The translations under genes and the position numbers were made by a program. Source: Methylobacterium sp. 2A (GTDB taxonomy: Bacteria; Pseudomonadota; Alphaproteobacteria; Rhizobiales; Beijerinckiaceae). From it: DNA of 64,000 nucleotides. The number at the start of each line of letters is the position of its first letter. The stretch's first letter is position 1. The notes below the pieces were generated by a model. The model made no database searches, was not told where the DNA came from, and saw only the letters and a list, made by a program, of their open reading frames with translations. This document shows positions 35,423-43,337 of this stretch, in pieces. The DNA lies in assembly GCF_009806555.1 (NCBI RefSeq), contig NZ_VUOK01000018.1:62001-126000 (forward strand), given 5' to 3'.

Positions 35423-35777
35423 GAATTCGGTCCGGAGGCTGGCGCAGGCGGCGGGATGCGATCGGCCGCAGCCGATCCGGAGGCGTCGGAGCATGTCGCG
35501 CGCCACCGTGGTATGCACAATCCCAAGGCAGCATCCATGCCAGACGGTCGAGCTGCATCTTATATTCAGGGGGTCCTGACGGCTTCAGAGACGTATCGAG
35601 AGCCGTCAATTCCGATATTCAGTTGGCAATTGAGTATAGTATTCGGCAGAATTTGTGAGCCATGAACGCGTAAACGCACAGTTAAATGCGGTCACCGATA
35701 AGCTCAATTTTACTGACTTGCTGAAGTTCTCCGCAGGCCATTCCGTTGCATAACGCTGCCATGTCACAAAAGCGTCG
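35423..35777. other. 355-base divergent regulatory region between dppA and the PilZ-like gene
   Basis: The section from about 35580 to 35760 is AT-rich relative to its surroundings and probably carries the promoters of both divergent genes. No confident operator, riboswitch or small ORF seen. Confidence 0.4.
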
Positions 35778-36350
35778 ATGAAGGACATGCATGGCCCGCG
35801 ACACCGCATCATCCTGCCTGCCCTCTGCTGGACCCAACGGCGCCGGGATTTCTACGCGATCACCACGGATGTCTCGGTCGAGGGGATCCGCTTCCGCTCG
35901 TCGTCGCTGCTGAGCCCGGGCGAGGATCTCACCTGCAGCATCCGCTACATCGGCCTCCTGCACGCGCGGATCGACCAGGCGGTGGGCCAGGAATTCGTCG
36001 TCTCGGTCCGGGGCGGCCGGCCGGCGCTGGTCGGCTTGGCGCGCCAGTTCGTGACGCTGTCCCGGGCGCAGGATTTCCGCGTGGAGCCGGTCCGGCTCGA
36101 TCGCCGCATCGTCCCGAAGCAGAAGGTCGTCGTCGTGACGCTGGAGGGGGGGCATGCCGTTTCGGGCCACGTGCTCAATATCTCGGCGTCCGGCGTGGCA
36201 TTGCTGATCGACCAGACGCCGGAACTCGGCGCGACGATCCGGGTCGGCCAGAAGTTGGCCCGCGTAATGCGGCATTTCACCCATGGGCTGGGGGCCGCGT
36301 TCGTCGAACCCTTCGAGCCGGGCGCCGTCCACGAGGCGATGACCATATAG
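35778..36350 (+). CDS. Protein with two PilZ-like domains
   Basis: A 190-residue soluble protein. Two halves each resemble a PilZ beta-barrel. The first has RRRDFYAITTDVSVEGIRF (about 21-39), an RxxxR-then-(D/N)xSxxG arrangement. The second has VLNISASGVALLI (about 131-143), keeping NxSxxG but with only a loose basic motif upstream. PilZ domains bind cyclic di-GMP, and this first domain could do so; the second looks degenerate. Its role might be in motility or envelope control, but that is inference. It is divergent from dppA, with no operon partners. Confidence 0.7.
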   Translation: MKDMHGPRHRIILPALCWTQRRRDFYAITTDVSVEGIRFRSSSLLSPGEDLTCSIRYIGLLHARIDQAVGQEFVVSVRGGRPALVGLARQFVTLSRAQDFRVEPVRLDRRIVPKQKVVVVTLEGGHAVSGHVLNISASGVALLIDQTPELGATIRVGQKLARVMRHFTHGLGAAFVEPFEPGAVHEAMTI

Positions 36351-36432
36351 GACGCGTCCCAAGGCAGGGGCCGGGGCCTCGCAGTGACCGCGGATGGGCG
36401 CTACATCTCCCAGGGTCAGCGAAGGACACCCC

Positions 36433-37032
36433 ATGAAGCGCCATTTCTCCGCCTCTCTCGCCGCCTCCCTCCCGGCCGCGTTCGCGCTGCTGCCGCAGGC
36501 GGCACTCGCGCATCCGGGCCACGGCGCCGCCACCGGCGTGGAAGCTGGGTTCCTGCATCCGCTGCTGGGCGCCGATCACGTGCTGGCGATGGTCGCGGTC
36601 GGCCTGCTGGCGGCTCTCCGGGGCGGTCGGGCTCTCTGGGCGCTGCCCTTGTCCTTCCTGGCGCTGATGAGCGCGGGGGCGGGGCTCGGCATGGCCGGCA
36701 TCGCGCTGCCCTACGTCGAGACCGGGATCGCGCTCTCGATCGTGGTTTTCGGACTTGCCGCCATGGTCGGCCTGCGGGCGCCGGTGGCGCTGCTCGCCGC
36801 CCTGGTCGGGGTGTTCGCGGTGTTTCACGGCTACGCGCACGGGGCCGAGATGCCTGAGACCGCCTCCGGCCTGACGTTCGGCCTCGGCTTCCTGGCGGCG
36901 ACCGCGCTCCTTCACGCGGCCGGGATCGGCCTTGGCGTTGCCGGTGCCCGCCTGGGCCCCACGCGGGCCGCGCCGACCCTCGGCGCCGGCGTCGCGCTGG
37001 CCGGTCTCGCCCTGCTGGCGCTGCCGGCCTGA
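36433..37032 (+). CDS. HupE/UreJ family membrane protein
   Basis: A 199-residue inner-membrane protein. A signal peptide (1-26) ends ALA, followed by the family's HPGHG start and then about six TM segments. HPLLGADHVLAMVAVGLLAA (about 42-61) and FHGYAHGAEMPE (about 135-146) contain the histidines thought to bind nickel or cobalt in this family. HupE/UreJ proteins are metal permeases or metallochaperones for hydrogenase, urease or cobalamin enzymes. None of those is in the window. The ATG at 36433 follows AAGGA. Confidence 0.88.
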   Translation: MKRHFSASLAASLPAAFALLPQAALAHPGHGAATGVEAGFLHPLLGADHVLAMVAVGLLAALRGGRALWALPLSFLALMSAGAGLGMAGIALPYVETGIALSIVVFGLAAMVGLRAPVALLAALVGVFAVFHGYAHGAEMPETASGLTFGLGFLAATALLHAAGIGLGVAGARLGPTRAAPTLGAGVALAGLALLALPA

Positions 37033-37478
37033 ACGAGGCGGCTGGCCTCCGCGGCGGCGCCGCCCGTCGCAGGACCGGCCGCGGCGCCTGAGCATCCGCG
37101 TCGATCTGGAACCGAGCTGTCGGCTGGCCCCGGCATAATGCGGCGGCTCGACCGGATCGCCGACCACGGTTCCGTTGCGGGCGTCGGCCGCGTGCCGGGC
37201 CTGTCGTGTCGGCGGGCGTGGAAGTTGGTCGAGGCGCAGACCGGCGGACGGTGCGGAGGTGGTGCGCGCTTCCGGGATTTGCAGCCGATGGCGTGGCCCG
37301 GCAGCGGGCGGTCGCGGCGGCTGCTGCGTATCTGAGCCGGCCGGGGACATGTAACCGGCCCGGGCGTGGGCGCGATAGGCGAGTGCGCGTGTCACAGACC
37401 CCGAGGGGCTGATTGCACCGCATGTTGCCCCACGTCCTGCCGGTCGCAACAACCCCGGCGGCAAGAAGAGGACCCCAC
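37033..37478 (+). other. 446-base intergenic gap
   Basis: GC-rich with a 12-base perfect palindrome GGCGGCGCCGCC just after the hupE-like stop. Several short open frames cross it, but none has a ribosome site plus protein-like composition. I see nothing convincing in it. Confidence 0.35.
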
Positions 37479-38168
37479 ATGGCTAAGTTCACGACGCTCG
37501 CCCTGATGAGCCTTCTGGCTGTCACCACGGGTGCACAGGCAGCCCCGAAGGTGGAGCGCCTGCGGGGAGCGATCGAGGCGGTCGAGCATGGCGGATTCAC
37601 GCTGAAGACCCTCGACGGCAAGTCGGAATCCGTGGCGCTGCCACCGGATGCGAAGGTCTCGTGGGTCATCCCGGCGCGCTTGGACCAGATCAAGGACGGC
37701 GTGTTCATCGGCACGGCCACGAAGGGCGAGCCCCCGGTGGCGCTGGAGGTCGTGCTGTTCCCCGAGGCGATGCGCGGCACCGGCGAGGGGCATTACGACT
37801 GGGACATGATCCCGGACCACACGGCCGGCGGCACGCGGGTGAAGAGCGCGATGACCAACGGCACCGTGACGGCCGACTCCCGTTCGACCGCGCCTGACGC
37901 CCCCCGGGTGAAGAGCGCGATGACCAACGGTACCGTGACGGCGAGCGGCGGGGGAGCCGAGCGGACGCTGACGGTGGATTACGGCAAGGGCCAGTCCCTC
38001 CAGATCCTCGTGCCGCCGCAGGCGCCCGTGGTCAGCTTCGCGCCGGCCGACGCCTCGGCCCTGACGCCGGGGGCGCGGGCATTCGTGATCGTCGCGCGCG
38101 AAGAGGACGGCCATCTGACCGCACGCCGGGTCGCCGTCGGCAAGGACGGCCTGACCCCGCCGATGTAA
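37479..38168 (+). CDS. Secreted protein with internal RVKSAMTNGTVTA repeat
   Basis: Not recognised as a named family. 229 residues with signal peptide MAKFTTLALMSLLAVTTGAQA, so it is periplasmic or secreted. The region after it resembles an SH3/OB-like beta-rich domain (VERLRGAIEAVEHGGFTLKTLDGKSESVALPPDAKVSWV). The segment RVKSAMTNGTVTA occurs twice, 23 residues apart (about 119-131 and 142-154). A second beta-rich portion follows. The ATG at 37479 has AGAGGA 7 bases upstream. Appears monocistronic. Confidence 0.7.
   Translation: MAKFTTLALMSLLAVTTGAQAAPKVERLRGAIEAVEHGGFTLKTLDGKSESVALPPDAKVSWVIPARLDQIKDGVFIGTATKGEPPVALEVVLFPEAMRGTGEGHYDWDMIPDHTAGGTRVKSAMTNGTVTADSRSTAPDAPRVKSAMTNGTVTASGGGAERTLTVDYGKGQSLQILVPPQAPVVSFAPADASALTPGARAFVIVAREEDGHLTARRVAVGKDGLTPPM
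37836..37942 (+). repeat. Coding tandem repeat, period 69 bases
   Basis: Two copies of a 38-base unit beginning CGGGTGAAGAGCGCGATGAC (37836-37873 and 37905-37942), differing at one position (C/T). The period is 69 bases, or 23 codons, so the frame is kept. The near-identity suggests recent duplication. Confidence 0.75.
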
Positions 38169-38571
38169 GCCGGCAATGTAATGCAGCTGTCGCGCGGGGG
38201 CCTGCAGCAATCACTGCTGCAAAGACTCCCGCGCATGATTCGCCCGGCGCGAATACGGGCGCCGGGCTATTCGGATCCGAAGACGCTCCGAAAATTCGCG
38301 CGAAACCGGCGTTCGGACTCTGGTTAATGGCCAATGCGTCCCGAGATTGTTGCCACCACGCAACATCGCGTCGGAACCGCGGCAATAATTGAGAATCCTC
38401 GTTGCCGCCCGAAACCCGTTCGCACATGGTGAGGGGGCACGGGGGCATCGCCAAGCGAGAGCCCGCAAGAGCCTGCCGCTCAAGACGCAGGCCAACTCTA
38501 CAAAACGTGCGGCTAGACCCGGTCAACCGGGCACGTCCGCATTCTTGGGTCTCGAAGCTTTGGAGATATCA
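38169..38571 (+). other. 403-base leader region of porin copy 1
   Basis: Contains a perfect 9-bp hairpin GCCCGGCGC/GCGCCGGGC (38242-38267), probably a terminator for the preceding gene though without a T-tract. The last 24 bases before the ATG (38547-38570) are identical to the leader of porin copy 2. No gene seen. Confidence 0.5.
38547..38570 (+). repeat. Leader sequence shared with porin copy 2
   Basis: 24 bases, starting GGGTCTCGAAGCTTTGGAGA, identical to 41040-41063. It carries the GGAG ribosome site and ends next to the start codon in both genes. This indicates that the upstream edge was duplicated or homogenised along with the gene. Confidence 0.8.
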
Positions 38572-40212
38572 ATGAAGCTCTTGAAGGGCTCGTTGCTTGG
38601 GTCGGCTGCTGCGTTTGCGGCGGTGGGCGCCGCGCACGCCGCCGATCTGCCGGTCAGGAAGGCTGTTCCGATCGAATACGTCCGCGTCTGCACCGCCTAC
38701 GGTGCCGGTTTCTTCTACATCCCCGGCACAGACACCTGCCTGCGCATCTCGGGTCGCGCCCGGTTCGAGGGGGCGTACCAGACCAGCTACTCGCGTCAGG
38801 CCGGTCCGAACGTCGGCGACACGTCGGGCTATCAGGGCCGGATGCGCATCAACCTCGATGCCCGCACCCAGACCGCCTACGGCACGCTGCGCGCCTTCGT
38901 GCGTCTCGATGCCGGCGCCCGCACCGGCTATTCCGGCGTCGGCACCTCCGGCACCCAGCAGCGCATCGGCCAAGCCTATGCCGGCATCGGCACCGACAGC
39001 TTCGGCCGTGACCAGCAGTACATGAACGTCGACAAGGCGTTCATCCAGTTCGCCGGGCTCACCGCCGGTCGCGCCTCCTCGTTCTTCGACTTCTACGCCC
39101 ACGACTTCGAGTTCGCCGGTGCCACCGCGGGTTCGGACGTGTTCTCGACGAACCTGCTGGCCTACACCGCCACGATCGGCAACGGCCTGTCGGCGACGAT
39201 CTCGATCGAAGACCCGGTCTTCCGCCGGACCCCGATCTTCTCGCCGTTCAACATCTCCGCCACCGTCAGCACCGGCAGCGTGTCGAACTTCGGCGTCACC
39301 AACCAGCCGACCCCGATCTTCGTCGGCCCGGGGCGTTACGCCAACGTCGACAGCATCGAGCGCTCGCGTCTGCCCGACTTCGTCGGCGTCGTGCGCCTCG
39401 ACCAGGCCTGGGGTTCGGCCCAGCTCTCCGCCGCCACCCACGAGCTGAACATCGGCAACCTGTCGACCGCTGCCAGCACCGGCACCGGCCCGGTCCTCGT
39501 CCCCGCCCACACCAGCACGGTCCAGGGTTGGGCGGTGCAGGGCGGCCTGAAGATCAACACGCCGTTCGTGGCGCCGGGCGACGCCCTCTACCTGCAGGGC
39601 GCCTACGGCGACGGCGCGCAGCTCTACACCGGCTACTCCAGCTACACCGGCTCGTACACGCAGAGCACCACGACCATCCAGGGTCAGAAGTTCGCGCAGT
39701 ACTTCTCGGACGCGGTGGTCAACCCGTTCACCGGCCAGCTGCAGACCTCGCAGAGCTTCACCGCCGTCGCGTCGTACCTGCACTACTGGACGCCTGAGTG
39801 GCGCTCGGCCTTTTTCGGCTCCTACGGCGAGCAGAGCTTCGGCCAGGGCATCCGTGCATCGCAGGGCGCGATCTACAACCTCGTGAGCGGTCTGGCCGGC
39901 AGCAACCCGTTCGGCTCCAACGCCGTCGGCACGCCCGGCACCCGGTTCTACCAGCTGAGCCAGGCTCTGCGCGACACCTACCAGTTCGTGGCGGGCGGCA
40001 GCTTGATCTGGTCGCCGGTCAAGGATCTCGATATCGGCGTGGAGGCCTTCTACACGCAGATCGGCCTGAAGAACGGCCGGGCGATCGACCTCGACAAGAG
40101 CCCGACCGCCTACGCCAACGTGGCCGGCATCAACGCCGGGACCTTCGCGGTCCGCACCGCCACGCAGGACTCGGTCTCGCAGGTCCGCTTCCGCGTCCAG
40201 CGCGACTTCTGA
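38572..40212 (+). CDS. Alphaproteobacterial outer-membrane porin, copy 1
   Basis: A 546-residue trimeric-porin family protein. The signal peptide MKLLKGSLLGSAAAFAAVGAAHA is cleaved before ADLPV. The mature N-terminus contains VRVCTAYGAGFFYIPGTDTCLRISGRARFEGAY, the conserved Cys-bracketed loop of Rhizobiales porins. Beta strands such as AFIQFAGLTAGRASSFFDFYAHDFEF follow, and it ends FRVQRDF with the C-terminal Phe needed for assembly. General solute diffusion is expected. It shares a 108-base identical tract with copy 3. Start from GGAG plus 7 bases. Confidence 0.93.
   Translation: MKLLKGSLLGSAAAFAAVGAAHAADLPVRKAVPIEYVRVCTAYGAGFFYIPGTDTCLRISGRARFEGAYQTSYSRQAGPNVGDTSGYQGRMRINLDARTQTAYGTLRAFVRLDAGARTGYSGVGTSGTQQRIGQAYAGIGTDSFGRDQQYMNVDKAFIQFAGLTAGRASSFFDFYAHDFEFAGATAGSDVFSTNLLAYTATIGNGLSATISIEDPVFRRTPIFSPFNISATVSTGSVSNFGVTNQPTPIFVGPGRYANVDSIERSRLPDFVGVVRLDQAWGSAQLSAATHELNIGNLSTAASTGTGPVLVPAHTSTVQGWAVQGGLKINTPFVAPGDALYLQGAYGDGAQLYTGYSSYTGSYTQSTTTIQGQKFAQYFSDAVVNPFTGQLQTSQSFTAVASYLHYWTPEWRSAFFGSYGEQSFGQGIRASQGAIYNLVSGLAGSNPFGSNAVGTPGTRFYQLSQALRDTYQFVAGGSLIWSPVKDLDIGVEAFYTQIGLKNGRAIDLDKSPTAYANVAGINAGTFAVRTATQDSVSQVRFRVQRDF
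38677..38784 (+). repeat. 108-base tract identical to porin copy 3
   Basis: This tract is base-for-base identical to 43443-43550, including synonymous positions such as GGCACAGACACC, where copy 2 reads GGCACCGATACC. Flanking sequence diverges at once on both sides. Best read as gene conversion between copies 1 and 3. Confidence 0.8.
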
Positions 40213-40264
40213 TCCGAGACGCCGGGGCTTCCGCCCCGGCAGCTTGCCTCGTGCTCCATATTTC

Positions 40265-40292
40265 AAGGCTCGGCTTCGGCCGGGCCTTTTTT
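40265..40292 (+). terminator. Rho-independent terminator of porin 1
   Basis: AGGCTCGGC-TTCG-GCCGGGCCT: a 9-bp stem with one G-U pair and a stable TTCG tetraloop, followed by six T, 54 bases after the porin 1 stop. A textbook intrinsic terminator. Confidence 0.85.
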
Positions 40293-41039
40293 GTTGCGCC
40301 GGTGGTCCGCTGATCCGTCGGCCGCCGCAAGCGAGGCGGAGCGCCCGCCCACCGCGTTGAGGCCGCGCAGGCGCAAGCGCGGGACCACGCCGGCCCTGCC
40401 CGAATCGCTGCGCCGCCGAGGCAGGATCAGGCTGCCGCCCCCGGACGTCGCGCGCGGGCCCAGGCAGGCGGATCGGCCCACCTCCCTGCTGCCTGCCGCA
40501 TCCGTCGCGCAGACTGCGCCCACGGACCAGTGGCGCTTGTCCCTCGGGCTCTCGCGACGCGACCGCGCCGAGAATCACGACCGCCATCGAGTTCGCGCCG
40601 AGGCCGCCGGGACGGTGCATCTACCGATTCGGTTGCGCGCGGAAGCTGGGATGCGCGCCTGGGGTGCAGATCCGCCGCGCTGCGGCCGCGTTGCCGCGCC
40701 AAAGGGATCTCTGCAAAACAATCATTTTCTTGATTGCTCTAAAGCTGAGATGGCAGCTCCATATAATGTTTACTTGTTGTCTTAGCGCTGATCTATTTAT
40801 ATAAAACCAAGCCTGTTTCGCATAAATCAAAGTATATGTTTTGTTGTAAGTGCGCAACATCGCTGTTGAACACTATTCTTGTCTGCTGATCAAAGTTGCG
40901 CGTTCGGGCTCGTTTGCACAATGTGCTGGCGCATCGGTGACTCTCGACATCGAGATCCCGAAAAGATTCGCTGTCAACGAGCGGGTTGCGCAAACAATAA
41001 GCCGTTATCACGGGAAACGACTGTGTAAACGGCGCTATC

Positions 41040-41063
41040 GGGTCTCGAAGCTTTGGAGATATC
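41040..41063 (+). repeat. Leader sequence shared with porin copy 1
   Basis: Identical over 24 bases to 38547-38570 and placed the same way relative to the start codon. Copy 3 lacks this leader. Confidence 0.8.
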
Positions 41064-41064
41064 T

Positions 41065-42657
41065 ATGAAGCTCTTGAAGAGCTCGTTGCTCGGGTCGGCT
41101 GCCGCGTTCGCGGCGGTGGGCGCCGCGCACGCCGCCGACCTGCCGGTGAAGAAGGCCGTGCCGATCGAATACGTCCGCGTCTGCACCGCCTACGGTGCGG
41201 GCTTTTTCTACATCCCCGGCACCGATACCTGCCTGCGCATCTCGGGCCGCGCCCGGTTCGAGGGCGGCTACATGCCCAGCTACTCGCGCGGGTCCGGGGT
41301 CGGCGACACCTCGGGCTACCAGGGCCGGCTGCGCATCAACCTCGATGCCCGCACCCAGACCGCCTACGGCACGCTGCGCGCCTTCGTGCGCTTGGACGCC
41401 GGCGCCCGCACCGGCTATTCCGGCATCGGCACTTCCGGCACGCAGGCGCGCATTGGCCAAGCCTACAATGCCACGGGCGTTGACGAGAATGGGCGTGCGC
41501 AGCAATTCGTGAACGTCGACAAGGCGTTCATCCAGTTCGCGGGCCTGACCGCCGGTCGCGCCTCCTCGTTCTTCGACTTCTACGCCCACGATTTCGAGTT
41601 CTCCGGCGCCACGGCCGGCTCGGATGTCGCCTCGACCAATCTGTTCGCCTACACGGCGACCTTCGGGAACGGCCTGTCGGCGACGCTCTCGGTGGAAGAC
41701 CCGGTCTACCGCCGCACGCCGATCTTCACGCCGACCGGCCCGTCGGGCACCATCGCCAGCCCCGTCGTCGTCGGCTACAACAGCAAGGGCGTTCCGACCG
41801 TCGTCGGCGCCATCGACAGCGTGCAGCGCGAGCGCCTGCCCGACTTCGTCGGCGCCCTGCGCCTCGATCAGGCCTGGGGCTCTGCCCAGCTCTCGGCGGC
41901 CACCCACGAGCTGAACGTCGGCAACATCGGCACGACTCCGGTCTCCGGGGCGAATGCCGCCGTCGCGCACACCAGAAGCATCCAGGCCTGGGCGGTGCAG
42001 GGTGGCCTGAAGGTCAACGCCCCGTTCATTGCGCCGGGCGACGCCCTGTACCTGCAGGGCGCTTATGCTGATGGGGCTCAGCTCTATACGGGTTACTCCG
42101 CGTTCACGGGCTCGTACCAGCAGTCCGCGGCCACCATCCAGGGCCAGAAGTTCGCCCAGTACTTCTCGGACGCGACGATCAACCCGTTCACCGGCCAGCT
42201 GCAGACCTCGCAGACCGTGTCCGCGGTCGCCTCGTACCTGCACTACTGGTCGCCGGAATGGCGCTCGGCGTTCTTCGGTTCCTATGGCGAGCAGAACTTC
42301 GCCAAGACCGCCCGGTTCAGCCAGGGTCTCGTCGCCAATCTCGTGACGCCGAGCCCGGCCTCGAACGCCATCGGCGTGCCCGGTACCCGGTTCTTCCAGC
42401 TGAGCCAGGCGCTGCGCGACACCTACCAGTTCGTGGCGGGCGCCAGCCTGATCTGGTCGCCGGTCAAGGACCTCGATATCGGCGTGGAGGGCTTCTACAC
42501 GCAGATCGGCCTGAAGAACGGCCGGGCCATCGATCAGGACAAGAGCCCGACCGCCTACGCCAACGTCGCCGGCATCAACAACGGCACCTTCGTGCCGCGC
42601 ACCGCGACGCAGGACTCGATCTCGCAGATCCGCTTCCGCGTCCAGCGCGACTTCTGA
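41065..42657 (+). CDS. Alphaproteobacterial outer-membrane porin, copy 2
   Basis: A 530-residue porin, closely related to copy 1: signal peptide MKLLKSSLLGSAAAFAAVGAAHA, mature ADLPVKKAVPIEYVRVC, strand AFIQFAGLTAGRASSFFDFYAHDFEF, and the C-terminus ending FRVQRDF. It differs mainly in surface-loop regions, for example PTGPSGTIASPVVVGYNSKG near residue 230. Codon choice in the Cys loop differs from copies 1 and 3. It has its own AT-rich upstream region and terminator, so the copies can be expressed independently. Confidence 0.93.
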   Translation: MKLLKSSLLGSAAAFAAVGAAHAADLPVKKAVPIEYVRVCTAYGAGFFYIPGTDTCLRISGRARFEGGYMPSYSRGSGVGDTSGYQGRLRINLDARTQTAYGTLRAFVRLDAGARTGYSGIGTSGTQARIGQAYNATGVDENGRAQQFVNVDKAFIQFAGLTAGRASSFFDFYAHDFEFSGATAGSDVASTNLFAYTATFGNGLSATLSVEDPVYRRTPIFTPTGPSGTIASPVVVGYNSKGVPTVVGAIDSVQRERLPDFVGALRLDQAWGSAQLSAATHELNVGNIGTTPVSGANAAVAHTRSIQAWAVQGGLKVNAPFIAPGDALYLQGAYADGAQLYTGYSAFTGSYQQSAATIQGQKFAQYFSDATINPFTGQLQTSQTVSAVASYLHYWSPEWRSAFFGSYGEQNFAKTARFSQGLVANLVTPSPASNAIGVPGTRFFQLSQALRDTYQFVAGASLIWSPVKDLDIGVEGFYTQIGLKNGRAIDQDKSPTAYANVAGINNGTFVPRTATQDSISQIRFRVQRDF

Positions 42658-43337
42658 TCCACGATGCCGGCGCCGGGATCTCGGTCCCGACGCTGGCCCC
42701 CGTGCAAGCCGACTTTCAAGGCCTGGCTTCGCGCCGGGCCTTTTTTCGTCGCAGGGCCCGTCAGGCCGGATGCAGGCCCGCGCCGGTGCGACGCGGATCT
42801 CCGCCCCCAGCGGGACGCCGCCCTGCCGGTTTCCGCCGCGCCAAGCTCGACCGGCGGCGACGGGATGCGCGCCGGTGCGGCACGGGACGGCGGTCGCGAT
42901 TCGCCCGACATCGCACGCATGGCCGCCGAGCTTGGTCCTGGCCGACCAACGCCGAGGGCGCCGCTCCGCCCAAGCGCGGCCGCGCTCTCGCCGGTGGAAT
43001 GCCGCTGAGATACTGGCATTGGTTGGTACGAACAAATTACGGATTATATCAGCACAATCAAAGATAAATTAAGGTGTTGTATCGGCTTACCGGCCGAATC
43101 CGAGACGAAGATCCGGCTTTTGTTGCATGTCGGCAACAAGATTCCGAACGTTCTTGCAGATCTCGGGCTGTGCGTTGCTGGCAAAAGTAAACGGCCGCAC
43201 AATGTCATGCGCAAGATGAGTCGGAGAAGTTTTATCTCTCCAAGACAAGCCCTGTGAAGAACGAAGCGATAAGGCGGTCGCAGGCAGGAAATGTCGGGAG
43301 TTTCGGCTTCACGATCCAAAGACAACTGGGGATTTTG
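42658..43337 (+). other. 680-base gap between porins 2 and 3
   Basis: Same three-part layout as the previous gap: terminator (42718-42746), GC-rich non-coding stretch (about 42750-43010), then an AT-rich stretch (about 43020-43330) that should contain the porin 3 promoter. Sequence similarity between the two AT-rich parts is not obvious. No gene seen. Confidence 0.45.
42718..42746 (+). terminator. Rho-independent terminator of porin 2
   Basis: AAGGCCTGGC-TTCGC-GCCGGGCCTT: a 10-bp stem with one U-G pair, followed by six T, 60 bases after the stop. Clearly related to the terminators of copies 1 and 3. Confidence 0.85.

Larger units (their letters stand above)
40213..41064 (+). other. 852-base gap between porins 1 and 2
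   Basis: Three parts: a terminator (40265-40292), a GC-rich stretch (about 40300-40710) with open frames on both strands but no ribosome site or family likeness, and an AT-rich stretch (about 40710-41040) that stands out sharply and presumably is the porin 2 promoter region. It includes a consensus TATAAT at 40762-40767, without a matching -35. It could host a small RNA; I cannot show one. Confidence 0.5.

Noticed and set aside
40291..40785. 164-codon plus-strand ORF between porins 1 and 2
   Set aside because: It begins inside the porin terminator, is dominated by Arg and Pro, and is overlapped by equally long frames on both strands.
42664..43072. Several ORFs of 100-150 codons after porin 2
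   Set aside because: Same reasons: Arg/Pro/Ala-rich, mutually overlapping on both strands, no ribosome site, no family likeness.
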